Assembly: GCA_003508835.1 (NCBI GenBank)
Contig: PUFA01000116.1
Coordinates: 3,100,001 to 3,164,000 of the forward strand
Length of the DNA: 64,000 nt
Origin: Eonycteris spelaea
Lineage: Eukaryota > Chordata > Mammalia > Chiroptera > Pteropodidae
Direction: 5' to 3'
Positions 1 to 11,800 of this stretch are shown here, in pieces. The notes below the pieces were generated by a model, which saw nothing but the letters and a program-made list of their open reading frames with translations, was not told the DNA's origin and ran no database searches. The first letter of the stretch is position 1, and each line of letters starts with the position of its first letter. Position numbers and translations under genes: made by a program.

Positions 1-165
1 TTCAGTGAGTCAGCCTCTTTATGCCTTGGTTCCCTTTTCTATTAAATGGGAATCATAAAGGCATCTGCTTCACAGGGTAGGTGTAAGGACTAAGGGTAAA
101 TATTATTATTTAGAATAGAGCCTGGTACATAGTTAGCACTCAATAAATATCAGTTATTGTTTCTT
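1..165 (+). repeat. MIR SINE, sense
   Basis: Old tRNA-derived SINE. Visible in order are the 'cctcattt..aaatggg' core, the 'cttcacagggtaggtgtaaggacta' type block and the 'agagcctggtacatagttagcactcaataaatat' type 3' tail, all in MIR order. The element probably starts before the window. It is diverged, as expected for a fossil older than the placental radiation. Confidence 0.8.
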
Positions 166-1779
166 CTTCAATGAGTGAGCCTAGCTCTCTAAATATCGGC
201 CTGAGTTGTTGTACTTTAACTTTACATACGACCATTATCTATTATGAAATGATTAAAATTGGCTTACTTTATTAACAAATACCTTCCTTTCTCATATAAA
301 TACAATAATATAATATTATTGTTGAGGAATTGGAATATTTGAGGAGATAGCTCTCAATATTTCTCAATATCAGAGTGAACAACTTTTAAAGTCAATTTTG
401 AGCAAAATATGTATCTTTTAAAAACTAGATTATTCAATAGATGATGTGGTGTTCTGAATGTCTGTGTAATATATTTCCAAAAATTAAATCCAATTTCAAG
501 CAACGATTTCTCATGGTGACTTTGAGGAGATTGATATAAACTGTAGTGTATATTTTCCAAAACATTTTTGTTTTAAAAAATACATACTATTGCAATAGTT
601 TTGGTTTAATTTTACACTTAAAGATTATTTGATATTACTTTATAATAGATTAGATACCTCTAGTTCTTCATAAATGCATAACAATAAAAATTTTTCAACT
701 TTCCTTTAAAAAAGGAAATCAATATTTTTACGAAGACATTTTTTAACCTAAAAGCAACATCTTTGAAACAATATTCTAACTTCTGGGCTTAATTTTTTCA
801 AAAGATAACTAAGTTGTTTTATAATATTTTCTCAAACATCTCCCTAACTTATAATTGTTAGAAAAACTTGTTCTGTATGCAAATGTGAATGTTAATGAAG
901 CATATTCTATCTAGCTGTCTTTCTAATGGTATTATTGTTAAAGTGAGACTCTTGAGGTGGTTGCTTTGATGGAACTAGAAGAAACAGATGTTACTCTTAT
1001 TAGAGACAAGAAAAGACTGGTTTAATGAATACTGAAAAGAAGAATTTAAAATATAGTAGTAAACCAAGATAAAACAGCTGTTTGAAAATACTTCAAATAA
1101 AATTACAGTGACTATAGTTTCCAATCTTTTGCTCAATATTCAATTTTGAGAGAAAAAACTTCCTAGAGTATGCATACATCTTTAGGCAGTTATATTGTTC
1201 TCTGATGTGCTAACAATATATCTAAGTTATTATTTACCTATTTATGCAATAAAGAGAAAAGGGAATATACATCTCTATATAAATATGCCACAACACTCCT
1301 TCTTATATTATCTACATAAATTTCTTATCATTAGGAAATTAATCTAATTTAATCTTGCTCATTTCTACATGCCAATTCAATCCATCTTTTTTACATGTGT
1401 GACCATCTACAATCTGACAGAATATGTAATAAAGTGCTTGGGCAGGCACAAAATACTTTTTTTTTTTTTTAAGCTGAAGAAACTGCCAAATGCTTTTCTG
1501 TATAGGTATGAACAGAAAGACAGCTTGGAACATGTCTTTTCTGAAAGAGGCACTTGAATGGGACCTTTAAGTTAGACAAGTACCCTGGGGAGAGCACACT
1601 GCATGTCATTTTTCATGAGTTGCTAGAAATGACCCCTTTATTTAATATGTAGAATTGTATGGATGGAATAGATTCTTTTCTGACACTCAGCATCTTGAGA
1701 GAAAGGGCCCAGATTAACAGATTTTATTACCTTGTCTATATGTTAGAATAATTTGAGGAATTTTTAAAGTTCCCTATTG
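166..1779. other. AT-rich unique DNA, nothing recognised
   Basis: No gene, RNA or clear repeat was recognised. The only notable item is a run of twelve T at about 1459-1470. Short frames on both strands here are chance openings around that homopolymer and AT-rich sequence. Confidence 0.5.
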
Positions 1780-2757
1780 AAACCTTCAAATCATTGCCAA
1801 GAAAATTAAATATCTAAATAGATGAAGATACATTCCATGCGATCCTAGTCAAAATACTAACATTAGTATTTGCCAAGAAAATCAAATATCTAAATAGATG
1901 AAGATACATTCCATGCGATCCTAGTCAAAATACTAACATTAGTATTTGTTGAAAAATAAATACAAGATTCTAAAATGCATAAGAAAATACAAAAATTCTT
2001 AAATATTCAAAATAATTTAAGAAACTCAAATTAGAAGACTTATCATATGATTCCAAGACTTGTTATAAAGCTGTAATAATCCAGAAAGAGATCAAATGTG
2101 GTCCACTATTTTTTGACAAAGGCACACAATAAGGAATTCAATGGAGAAAAAAAAATGTATTTGATTTTTCAAAGAATGAAGCTTTAACAACTGGATAAAT
2201 TTAGGGGGGAAATGTATCTTGGTTTCTACTTTACGCAATATATAAAAATTAATTCTAGATGGGTTTTAGACCCAAACACAGAGGCCTTACTATCAAGCTT
2301 CTGAAAGATAACAGAATATCGTTAGGACTTTGGGGTTAACAGAGATTTCTCAAGGTTTCAAAATCACTAGATAAATTGGGCTTCATTGATATTGAAAATT
2401 CCTGTTCATCAATAGACATGATTAATAAAAATTCAAGGCAAGACAGAGAGAAAAAGCAAATGAAACAAAAAACTCACATGTATTTCATAATGGAACATAC
2501 TAACAGCTCTTACAAATCAATTGAAAAAATAAGTGGGCAAAAGTGACATCACAAATACAGGTATATTAATTATATATAAGCACATGAAAAATCACTTTAT
2601 ATCATTAGTCATCAGGGACACTAAACCAGATATACAATTTTACACCTACTTCAGTGGCTAAAAATCAAAAGGACTATCTAGGATCTGGATCAGTTTGAAC
2701 TCTCATATATTCCTGATGGGATATAAAACTGTGCAACCACTTTGGAAAACTATGGCT
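1780..2757 (+). mobile_element. LINE-1 ORF2 3' fragment, sense, degenerate
   Basis: The order of recognisable ORF2 C-terminal landmarks is sense: 'attccatgcgatcctagtc' (L1 'ttcaatgcaatccctatc'), 'gttataaagctgtaataatc', 'aattctagatgggtttta', 'gaaaatcactttatatcatt' and the 'gtgcaaccactttggaaaac' block. Stops and indels break every frame, so it encodes nothing. It is truncated at both ends, and it contains the tandem duplication listed separately. Confidence 0.75.
1795..1948. repeat. 76-bp tandem duplication inside the L1 fragment
   Basis: Unit 1 (1795-1870) and unit 2 (1871-1946) differ at a single base, T at 1807 versus C at 1883. Both then run into TG (1871-1872 and 1947-1948), a 2-bp microhomology. 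Each unit ends exactly on an 18-bp palindrome, AATACTAA-CA-TTAGTATT, at 1853-1870 and 1929-1946. The surrounding L1 is far more diverged, so the duplication is much younger than the insertion. Confidence 0.95.
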
Positions 2758-2819
2758 CTCGCAGGAGCAAAGTTTCAGGGTCCACTAACTCGGTGTTCCA
2801 GTGGCGACCGGGAACATTG

Positions 2820-3500
2820 CCACCACATGCCGAATGGATTTAGGGAGCAGGCGTGAACGCAGGGGGACTGATCAGGAAGCTCTTCTAGTAGTTAAGCCAA
2901 GAGATGACGGCGGCTTGGATTGAGGTTGGCACCGAAGACAAGTGGTCCAATTTGCCATGTGTTTTTGTAGGTACCATTGACAGGTCTTGGTTAATGGCTT
3001 ATTGAAAAATTGAGAAAGAAGACTTGTGGCTTAAGAGATGGAGTGGAAACCAATGTCATTTAACTAATGGGAGACTGGGGAAAGGAGTCGGGTTGGGGTG
3101 TGTCCATTAGAAACCGAAGCAGAGGTGTCAGGCAGACAGTTGTAGACCGGTGTGTGGAGCTTAAGAAAGAAGTGAGGCCTAGACATAGAAAGCTGATGGC
3201 ATGAGCAAAAACATAAGGCTTGATAAAGTTACCTAGAGAGAGAATTGGGACAGAAAGGTGGAGTGCGCTAAACTTCAGAAGGTGGAAAGAGGATGAAGGC
3301 CCAGGAAAGAAGGCTCAAAAAGAGTAGCCAGGAGAAACAGGAAAGAACCCGTGAAAATGTGATGAGCTTGTTTGCAGAAGGGACCAGCTGGATCTTTTAA
3401 ATGTTTCTGAGACATCGAATAAAACAAGTATAAGAAGTGGGCATTACATTTGGAAATATGGAGGTCCATGGTATTAGAGTGGGGTGAGGAGACTATGGGA
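2820..3500 (-). mobile_element. L2 LINE, antisense
   Basis: The plus strand carries reverse-complement L2 landmarks in order: 'agccaagagatgacggcgg' (L2 'ccgccatcatctc..'), 'ggcttggattgaggttggca', 'agaagtgaggc', 'gttacctagagagagaattg' and 'aaaaagagtagccaggaga'. The element is heavily mutated, with no open reading frame of L2 length. It lies next to the sense L1 fragment, with a short unassigned junction of about 60 bp. Confidence 0.65.
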
Positions 3501-5785
3501 GGTGGGGGATGCAAAAAAGCAAGAATGTACAATGCTTGAGGAGTTTAGCTTTAGAGAAAAATAATTTTGACTAATGGTTTATGTTGAAAATCTGAAGAAA
3601 ATCACAAATCTCGTCCAAAGGAAAAATCCTAATTTCTAGATACTAAAAATTAACATACAATTTCAGGGGTTTAGCTCTTCATTTGGCTTAAGAACCCTGG
3701 TTTGTATAACATCTTTTCATCGCACTACCTGTCTTTGCTGGGCAACGAGAATATGACCAATGAACTCATTTATGCCTTTTGGAGTCGTTACTCTTAGACT
3801 TTTTTTCCCACTTAATTGCTTATAGGTTATGTTTTCTGTTCTAAACTTAAATATTTATTATTGCTTATAGTTACTCTTATTTCTATTTTAAATAGATAGT
3901 TGTAGTTGTAAAATTATTATTGTACCATTTTGAGAAAGCAAATTGTCATTGTTATTAATATTACAATGTATTTCTTAAATCTAAATTAAGTCATAGTTAG
4001 TCTTTTATCTTTGTTTCACTTATGTCTCTGATAAGTTGCAGTATCTTAATTTTCTTTAAAGGCACAAAATAATTCTTGTACATAGGAAATTAACACTGTC
4101 CAAATGGCAAGGACATCCAAATCAATTTCTCTTTTCCTGAGGGCATACCTATGCAAAATACTGTAGAGCAGATAAAAATAAATATGATTCCTGGTCTCAA
4201 GAAATTTGTCTTATTACACCACCTAATGAGATGTAAATATTTTACATGTACTTTTATAATTTCTATGAAACATTTCCCTATATTTTATAACCTAGAGTTG
4301 TACGGCACAGGAAAAAAAAAATACACAGAGAACCACAGAGTAGATGAGACGGTTTGGTATCCAGCTGCGGGTCCCTGACAGGAGTTAATCTCAGATGTAG
4401 GCACAGCCTTGCTTTCCACAGCTTAACTGTAATATGCTGTTGAAACTGCTCGTCTCCCATCTCCTCGGCAGCTAGGGAAGTTAATATTAGAATGATTACA
4501 GAGTACATTACCAACTCAACATCCCCATAGTTCCGTCTTCTGACACAATGAGAAGAGAGCTGCATGACACTATTGGTCGATGACTTCAATTCTGTCATGT
4601 CAGCATTACATAAATGATGCAAAAAGAATATCTCACAAAAAGAATAACAGAAACACCATAAGTTATGATAATGGCAATGGAGCTTAGGTTAATTCTTGAA
4701 TTCATTTTCTCATTTTTTAAAATCGATAACAAATTAAAAACTTAAAATGAATAACTGCCAGAATTTAAGATTGGCTTTAACAGTGTGTCATGAAAGTCCC
4801 ACTTTCCTGTTGAAGGTGGGAGTTTCATATTAACCATAGAAGACCGTGATTTAAGTGGCTTTGATTAAATAGAGGCTTTTTAGATCTGTGTATTCAGATA
4901 ACTGCAGTGAGAACACCGTTTTTAAGCTGGAGAGGTTATCCAGCTGCTCAGGGCTCAGAAATTCCTGAGTACAAAGAATAATCATGATCAGTTCCTGCCA
5001 AGGAACAGCAATATTAAAATGTTATGTTGAAGTACAATCCTTGATGAGTTGAGTATAAATCATTTTTAAATTGCATCATAAAATGCATAACTGAACCATA
5101 GTTTCTCATTTCAGACAATTCTGCATTACTCCCCTTTAATAGAACTCTTTGTTCTTATACCTGTCACTGAATAACTTTTATCCTTTACTCAAAGCAGTGC
5201 CTAAATAATGTACACAGGCCACAAAATCATACATAGGCAAAAAATCAGTCTCTACCTTTCACAGGTAGCTATTTCTCTGCAAAGCTCTCTATTACTTTTT
5301 CTACTCCTAGCATGAGAGGTTGCTTTTGTGTATTTCAGCTCAGTCATTTCCTCCAACTGGGCTATTAATGGGCATTGAACCATGAAGGGCACATCACCAT
5401 ATATTTATAAACTACTTACTCTCTTCGGCAATCTTCAATTCAAAAACAATCCTTTTTGAGTGTCAACCGCTTTTGGTAGTTTTTCTCATTTTTGGTGGCA
5501 AAATAGGAGTGGAAAAATATTACATGAGTACATTAAAATAATATTTGTATGAATAAAGTTTCATATATATTTACAAATTTATTCTAGCCATCCATTCCTG
5601 TGGATTTTAACCTGAACATGACAGGTATTGGACAAGATAAGTAAAACTAATATATTAAAAATTAATATTTTTATATCATAAATTTTAAAAACATTGATTT
5701 GCTTTTTAGGATGGTTTCAGGGACTAGTATTGTAAACATAAGTTGAGTATGTGTATTTGAATGTGTGTGCAGAGATATGTGATAT
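3501..5785. other. Unique AT-rich DNA, no gene supported
   Basis: No repeat family or RNA gene was recognised. A 114-codon minus-strand frame (4278-4622) opens here. It contains no domain I recognise, its 3' part runs through an A-rich tract, and I do not call it a gene. Confidence 0.5.
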
Positions 5786-5975
5786 TCGCTACATGACACA
5801 TAAGATCGGAGTGCAGTGTGATGCACTAAAATAGAGCTGGGCTGGAGTTTGACAGCATGGGCGCTAATATTACCTAAGAAAATCACTTTATCTCTCTGGA
5901 CCAGAAATTCTTGTCACTAAAATGACTGATTCATATTAGCCGATTACAAGATTCTTCTTAGCTCTAGACACTTAA
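5786..5975 (+). repeat. MIR-type SINE (MIR3-like), sense, diverged
   Basis: The pattern follows the MIR3 order: a 'gagctgggctggagtt' start, 'aaaatcactttatctctctggacc', 'cttgtcactaaaatgactga', then a 'gattcttcttagctctagac' type end, corresponding to the 'ccttccagctct' MIR3 3' block. It is strongly decayed, so the subfamily is uncertain. Confidence 0.55.
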
Positions 5976-6039
5976 AATGAGACCGAAATAGATTCATGAG
6001 CCATAGAGGGGAGTAGAAAACCACTGACAATGTATTGAT

Positions 6040-6090
6040 TTGAAAAAAAAACAAAAACCAACCAACCAAAAAAAAAAAAAAAAACAAGAA
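6040..6090. repeat. A-rich low-complexity tract
   Basis: This is an adenine tract with scattered C, including an uninterrupted run of more than 15 A near 6067-6083. It has no adjoining element that I can identify as its source. Confidence 0.8.
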
Positions 6091-6495
6091 CAAAAAACCC
6101 AACATCATGTAGCGCACAGTAGTAAAATACATGGTTCTATAGCTGAAGTTGATTATGTTGGTCTATAAATCGGTTCTTGCCCTGCTGGACGACTCTGCAC
6201 CGCAAACACAGTGGGCACAGCAGACCCAGCGCGGGTTACAGGGACGGTGCCTCAGGTGAAAGGGAGGAACCCACACTACGTACAGTCACTTACACTGTGT
6301 GCTGTAGTACAGCTAACGTTCTGTAACAGGTGAACGATGATCATCATCTTATTACGAGGTCATGTCCTATCTAAAGATAACATTAATAAGGTCCACAGGT
6401 GGATTTTTTTTTTTTATCATACAGCATATTTGTATTTCATTAGTATTTAATGAGCACTGTTTAGTGATGATTGCTAGATGAGCAATCTTCTAGTT

Positions 6496-6705
6496 TCTGG
6501 GCTGGGAACTGACACCCGTCCATGGCTTGTTAGGAACCGGGCCGCACAACAGGAGGTGAGTGGAAGGCAAAAGGGTGAAGCTTCATCTATATCTGCAGCC
6601 GCTGCCCAGAGCTAGCATCACTGCCTCAGCTCCACTTCAGAACATCGGGTGTTAGATTCTCACAGAAGCACCGGTACCTGGTGACAAAAAGGTTGGGGAC
6701 TGCTG
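6496..6705. mobile_element. hAT-Charlie-type nonautonomous element (MER1-like) with 8-bp target duplication
   Basis: The body contains 'ggcttgttaggaaccgggcc', 'gcacaacaggaggtgagtgg' and, at the right end, 'aaaaaggttggggactgctg'. These are typical of the human MER1-type hAT family as I remember it. It is flanked by an exact 8-bp direct repeat TTCTAGTT at 6488-6495 and 6706-6713. An 8-bp duplication is the hallmark of hAT transposition. At about 210 bp it is an internally deleted copy with no transposase. Confidence 0.8.
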
Positions 6706-6713
6706 TTCTAGTT

Positions 6714-6880
6714 AACATCAATATTGAATTCAGAGCAATCTGGGAGGTTGGTAATGCTCTGTCTCTTGATCTGGGTACTAATTATACAGTTGTGTTGGGT
6801 TTTTCAAAAAGTTCCTTGAGTTGTACATCTACGATTTTGTACACTTTCTGTATGTACAGTGTAAAGGCATACTTTGGAGA
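6714..6880 (+). mobile_element. Old LINE-1 (L1M-type) 3' end, sense
   Basis: The order is 'gggaggttggtaatgctctg', 'ttgatctgggtactaattat', 'agttgtacatctacgatttt' and 'tactttctgtatgtac'. This is the familiar terminal block of old mammalian L1M 3' UTRs. The hAT element just upstream appears to have landed in or beside it. Confidence 0.6.
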
Positions 6881-6949
6881 AAGTTCAGGTTCGCCAACAG
6901 ACCATCACAATAAAGTGAATCCTAATATTTTTGCCGATAGTCTTCCCTT

Positions 6950-7021
6950 CCATTTGTAAAAAACCCAGTATCTGTGCAGTGCAATAAAGCAAAGAGCAAT
7001 AAAATGAGGTATGCCTGTATA
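6950..7021 (-). mobile_element. Tigger-type (Tc1/mariner, pogo-like) terminal fragment
   Basis: The stretch 'gcaataaagcaaagagcaat' followed by 'aaaatgaggtatgcctgtat' matches the inverted terminal repeat of Tigger elements (reverse of 'caggcatacctcgttttattgc'). Only the end is recognisable, and no transposase frame remains. Confidence 0.6.
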
Positions 7022-7266
7022 TCAATCAAAGCTGAAAATAAAGCAAGAGTCTATGTAATATATGACCTCAATGAAATACCTTAAAAATGGTGAAAATATG
7101 GAAGTCGCTATTATCTTTAAAGCCATGATAGATGTGCAGTGAAGCCATCAAAAGTTTATGAAGTGTGCATACAGCTGTAGAATATTAAAACAGCAATTTA
7201 GAATAACTGACAGCTATCAATACCATTAATTTAACATGAAGTGTGGCATATAAGAAAATCAAAGCT

Positions 7267-7272
7267 TTTATT
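7267..7272 (-). promoter_or_regulatory. Possible polyadenylation signal AATAAA
   Basis: A canonical hexamer lies on the minus strand 41 bases downstream of the stop of the candidate exon at 7313-7471. Such hexamers are common in AT-rich DNA, so it only counts together with that exon. Confidence 0.25.
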
Positions 7273-7312
7273 GGTAAACTATATTAAGGTAGACAAAGAC
7301 TTCATAAACATT

Positions 7313-7471
7313 TTAAGGGGACTTCAGGACACTTGCAAGGGCTTTAAAAAGTGATGTCACTTTTAAATTATGTTTAATTGCATTTCTAAATTTAAGGGCT
7401 TTCCTTTCTTTGATTAATTTATCAGCCATGACTGCAACTCTTTCACGTCTTGCAGATACAGGGAACACAAA
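7313..7471 (-). CDS. Candidate terminal coding exon, product unrecognised (speculative)
   Basis: I do not recognise this protein. On the minus strand a tract of 16 T is followed by an AG (CAG, plus 7474-7472). From 7471 an uninterrupted frame runs 52 codons to TAA at 7315-7313. The first base after the AG is exactly a codon start, so the exon would be phase 0. An AATAAA lies 41 bases past the stop (plus 7272-7267). The predicted peptide starts FVFPVSARRERV and ends ALASVLKSP. It is lysine- and arginine-rich (about 13 basic against 3 acidic residues) with no Cys or Trp, and many codons fit an RNY bias. Against it: the T tract could be a retroposon A-tail on the other strand, the AG lacks an ideal adjacent pyrimidine stretch, and 52 open codons can arise by chance. 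An internal Met sits at residue 15. An upstream exon, if any, would lie to the right. Confidence 0.25.
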   Translation of the reverse strand, partial: FVFPVSARRERVAVMADKLIKERKALKFRNAIKHNLKVTSLFKALASVLKSP

Positions 7472-7486
7472 CTGTTTTAACTCATA

Positions 7487-7517
7487 TAGAAAAAAAAAAA
7501 AAAAAAGAAAAGAAAAA
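7487..7517. repeat. A-rich homopolymer tract
   Basis: A run of about 17 A is followed by GAAAAGAAAAAA on the plus strand. It could be the tail of a plus-strand retroposon whose body I cannot identify, or the pyrimidine tract of a minus-strand splice acceptor. Confidence 0.85.
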
Positions 7518-8759
7518 ACAAAATTTAAAGAACCTACCCCCAAAACCGTTTGACATAAAAATATTTACTTTCTTTTCTTTTGCTTTCTCTCTAAATGGTA
7601 TAAAGTATACCATCTCCCTTTATTTAAAATTTCTCTCTCAGGCTTTGTTTCCATTTTTTCCCCCTAGCTCACCATGTCTGTATCTCTTACATCCTTGCAA
7701 CTTTACCACTGTCATAGTTCATTTAGTTGAAAGCTTCTCCATCTTTTCCCTGCTCTCAAATATCTTAGGAAATAATTTCATTGGGAATCATAGCTCACAT
7801 TGGCAGTGATTCTCCATGAGAGACCAAGCCCTGTGGTGGCTGGGGTTATAAATTTGAAAGAGCAAATGTTACTTGAGAATGGAAATTCATGTGGCTGGTA
7901 ACTGATTCAAATAGATTATAATCTTTGTACATATTCTTTGTATATTTCACATTTAAATAATATTATATACTATACTTATATAGAGCATTCTCTATCCACG
8001 TTATACAAATATAGTGCATACTCCAAGTCTAACAGCTGAAGTCAGTGACTCCTTTGTATCTTGTTCAGTCATCAACAAGTAAGTGTACTAAGTATTCACA
8101 CACTAACAAATTTTCAAGTTAAAGCCACATTCTCCGACAAACAAGGACGAAAAAGAAGACATAGATTTCAAGGAGGAGAAGGTGAAACAGTAACTGAAAG
8201 AGCTGATTAACTAGCTCTTGGTCTGCAATAGACCTTGGCCCCTAAACTATCTCCCTTTGAAGAAGAGGGTCCTGCCTATCCTTCAACAGAGATTTCACAT
8301 TAGACATTTGCACCACGGTTTTAGAGGGCAAACTCCAATTGCCAACAGCCCACCTGCCAACAATCACATTAGTCAGAGCCAAGCGAAGGGGCTGTAGGTC
8401 AATTAACTGAAATCAATTCTCTAAAAGTGGACTGAGCAAAAGCAATTATCCAAAGAATCAACTTATCAATGACTAATTCAGCAAATTCATCAAATTTACC
8501 AATTCATTAGGTAATTGCGTTAAGAAATATTCTTCCTGAATAAATTTTATGAATATGAATACATTCTTCTTATAAGTGTATTCATGAATCTATTTCTCTT
8601 AAATATATTCAATAAATGGAATATATTAGTATTTTAAGGATTTTTCGATTTAACAGAAGCTAAGGGTCAGAGGTTTAATCTTTTAATGAATATATCATGA
8701 AGAACATATTCATGAGGGATATCACAAACTAAATCATCCTGTGAATATAGTGAAAGGGA
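7518..8759. other. Unique DNA with AT-rich inverted repeats
   Basis: No gene was recognised. About 8500-8720 is dense in GAATA/TATTC words. It contains a 9-bp stem, ATGAATACA at 8555-8563 against TGTATTCAT at 8577-8585. Stretch 8340-8520 is less AT-biased and carries repeated AATTCA-like words. Confidence 0.5.
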
Positions 8760-8860
8760 TACAGTCAGTGAATTATTTTATTCATTTATTTAATACTATG
8801 TGTCATGCAATGCTCCAGACACTAGGGCTACATGAAAATCAAAGTTCCTGACCTCAGAAC
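8760..8860 (-). mobile_element. L2 LINE 3' end, antisense
   Basis: 'ttattcatttatttaatact', 'atgtgtcatgcaatgctcca' and 'gacactagggctacatgaaa' are the reverse complement of the L2 3' tail (the 'tattgagcacctactatgtgccaggcactg' type string read on plus). It is short and 5' truncated. Confidence 0.65.
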
Positions 8861-11800
8861 ATAGATTCTTAATACTTTTAGTATCTTTAAAGAAGAATAC
8901 CTTTAAAATAAGCTTTTGGGAAATAGAGTTTGTGAATTTGGAGAATTAATCTGCTACCAAGGGAGATATCTGCAGTGATGTCGGGGACTGCCTGCAAGGA
9001 ATGCCTATGATTTGTTATAAAAACCTTGCACTGGAAGTTGATTACATTGACCTTTATGAGCCATTGTTGTAGACTTGGATGAAAGTTACAAGTGAACATA
9101 AAACAAATACCTGGTTACTCTAGGTAACCAGAGCTACTTCTCATTTGGAAAAGGAACACATGAAGAAAATCAAGACTAAGTTAGGAGACTTGCAGCTACC
9201 AATGGAGTAAGTTGCAAACCTGGCAATAAGACCCAAGTTTGTGGATTTTAAGTCAAAGATTTTCTCCCATTTTCAGACCTGCCACTTATCAATATTACGA
9301 CTTTGTACTTTCCAAAACTTGAGATTTTAGTAGCTGAGTTTGGTATTAGTTATTAACTCAAATTTCTAAAGTACAATGAAAAGGATATCTTGCTTTCTGT
9401 ATTAGATTTATATTTCCCCACAGAATTATTTAAAGCAAATTATGGTAGAAATATAATACATTAGAGCAACTTCTATTTTAAAGCATGAAAATAAGGTTAA
9501 TGTGAGTATAACAGTTGTTACTAATTCTTATTTTTCTTAAGCGATGAATAGCTTCATTAAGTAATACATTAGCCTTTTTTGTTAGCTTCATGAGAGACAG
9601 AACAGTGAAATGGCTTGACAAGCTTTGTGTGGCTTTTAAAAGGGAAGAATGTTTTTTCCCAAAGGGCACTACAAATAAAAATAAATAAAAGTTGAACAAT
9701 GTTAATCTCTGAGAAAGTCATCAAAACAAAATGAAAATGTTGGCATTTTGGTAGGCCCGTTTGCATTTTACTGAGCCGACTCCTATCAGCTATTGTGGTC
9801 GCTGTTAAGAGATGCCTGACCATGAAGCAGGTTTGCTAGAGGAAGTATGACCTCTGCTTTTGTCTCTGAACTGTGCAGAGACAGAAAAGGACTTTTTATT
9901 GTTTTCCTGACTATACCTCAGTTGTTTATATTATTTCTTCCAAAAGAGCTCTCAAAAGGAACTCGAGCAAACAGAAATTGGACTCTAGGTCCCTCTTTCA
10001 CTATTAATTTCTGTTTTTAAAAGAGAGTTTTCAAGTTTGGCACTGTCTTGGCTCAAATAAAACTTATGGTTACACAAGAAATAGTTTATCATTAGCTCCA
10101 TTCATTTAGAAATGATCGGACATTATTTACATCATAGGTAAGGGGAAAGAGTTCACTATTCTTGTGAAGTGCAACTGGTTTGTTCTGCTATACAGATTTT
10201 AAGGACAAATCTTTATCCTTTTATTTAGGCTGTGTCCACACGTATGATGGGAGATCTCCTTCTAGCACCTTTCTGCTCTAATAAAGCTTCGTAACAGTAT
10301 CATTGCTACAAGAAAAAAGTCATAAGTGATTTCATTCTCAGTGCATTTAGCATCTAAATTGGCTTACTTCAAGGCTGATCTGTTGCTGTAGGGAAACCAT
10401 GGAGAACTGACCAGATTGAAACAATGCCTGGTGTACTGAGGGTCGATTTTCTTGGGATGGGTCTATGTAACAACACTAGGAGCCCAACTAGAATGATTTT
10501 TTTTTCTTTTAGTTAGGCACTTAGTAATCAAAACCATAATTCAGCTCCTGTATGTCATAACGAGATCTGATGAAGGTAGAATAAGTCTCTCCCTCATGGA
10601 AGTTAGATGCTAGATACAGATGTATATTATATAATTATTATATCCTATCGACATAAACATAAGACAACAAAACTTGAGGATCTGTTGCCTAATTTCATCA
10701 CATATTTACTGAATATATTCTATGAGAAAAAAATATATTCTTTCTCAGCAAGATTTAACATCTCTGATTTGAGTCAATGTTTTAATAATGAATGATAGTC
10801 TTACCTTTAGTTTTTTCAAGGACTTATATTGTGATATTTTATTTTTTCCTTTGAGGAGATAATTTTTAACTAAGATAATATTTTTAATATTCATCCTATG
10901 CAGAACTTTTAAATGCATTATCTGAAATTCAAGTACAATTTATCACTAATAAATTTATGTAGATTATAACATGTTGAAATTTAGAGAAGTATTATTAACA
11001 TATTTGGCATGATATTATAAAGATACTGTACAGAGTGATGAAATTTTGAGTTAGTTATTTAATCATCTTCATTATAATTCTTATTTCAAGTATGTATTTT
11101 TGGATGTGTCTAGCAAATTATGTATAATGATCTATATTCAAGATAAAAGCTAATTTGTATTTATTCAATTTTATGGTACAGAAGGTAAATTTCATTTTGT
11201 TAGTACAAATTTATAAAATCCTATCATAGATACAAAATTATAAAATTCACTTATTTATAACTTTAGAGTCACTCTTTAAAAAAAGTATTGTGCAAGTTTT
11301 ATTACTTACCATTTTGTAAAAAGAAATAATTTTAAAGAATTAAAAGAGATTAATGTTTAAAATTATACAGATATATCATAGAGAAAATTATGTCTTTATT
11401 AATTTTTTATGTAAATATTTTACTTTCCCTTATAAAAGTGAAAATTTCATTCAATATAAAATTGTACAAAATGTACTATAAATCTTCTGAAAGTGTTTTA
11501 TTTCAATGGAATTATTTGGGATGCAGTCATGGATGAGTGAAATGGTAGCTATTTTCTTTTGCATCTGTAAGGTGATGAATAATTAAAGAGAAAACAAGAA
11601 TTATTCTGCCTTCACTTAAACTCGAATGATTTTATTCACTTGAAAGGTATGTGATTGTTCTGTAGTTACAAATTCTGCTGATTGTGGGAGATCAGAACTA
11701 TTAGATCATTGTCCTTGACTTCAGAAATATTTACTGATTTTTGGAGGGGATATTTAGAGAAGTAAGCATTAAAGTAAGTAGATACTGCCTAGTGCTAAAA

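Noticed and set aside
4278..4622. 114-codon minus-strand frame
   Set aside because: No recognisable domain. The C-terminal third is translated from an A-rich tract, and no splice or polyadenylation context is visible.
9160..9290. Possible antisense MIR
   Set aside because: Only one short phrase matches, and the remaining MIR blocks are absent.
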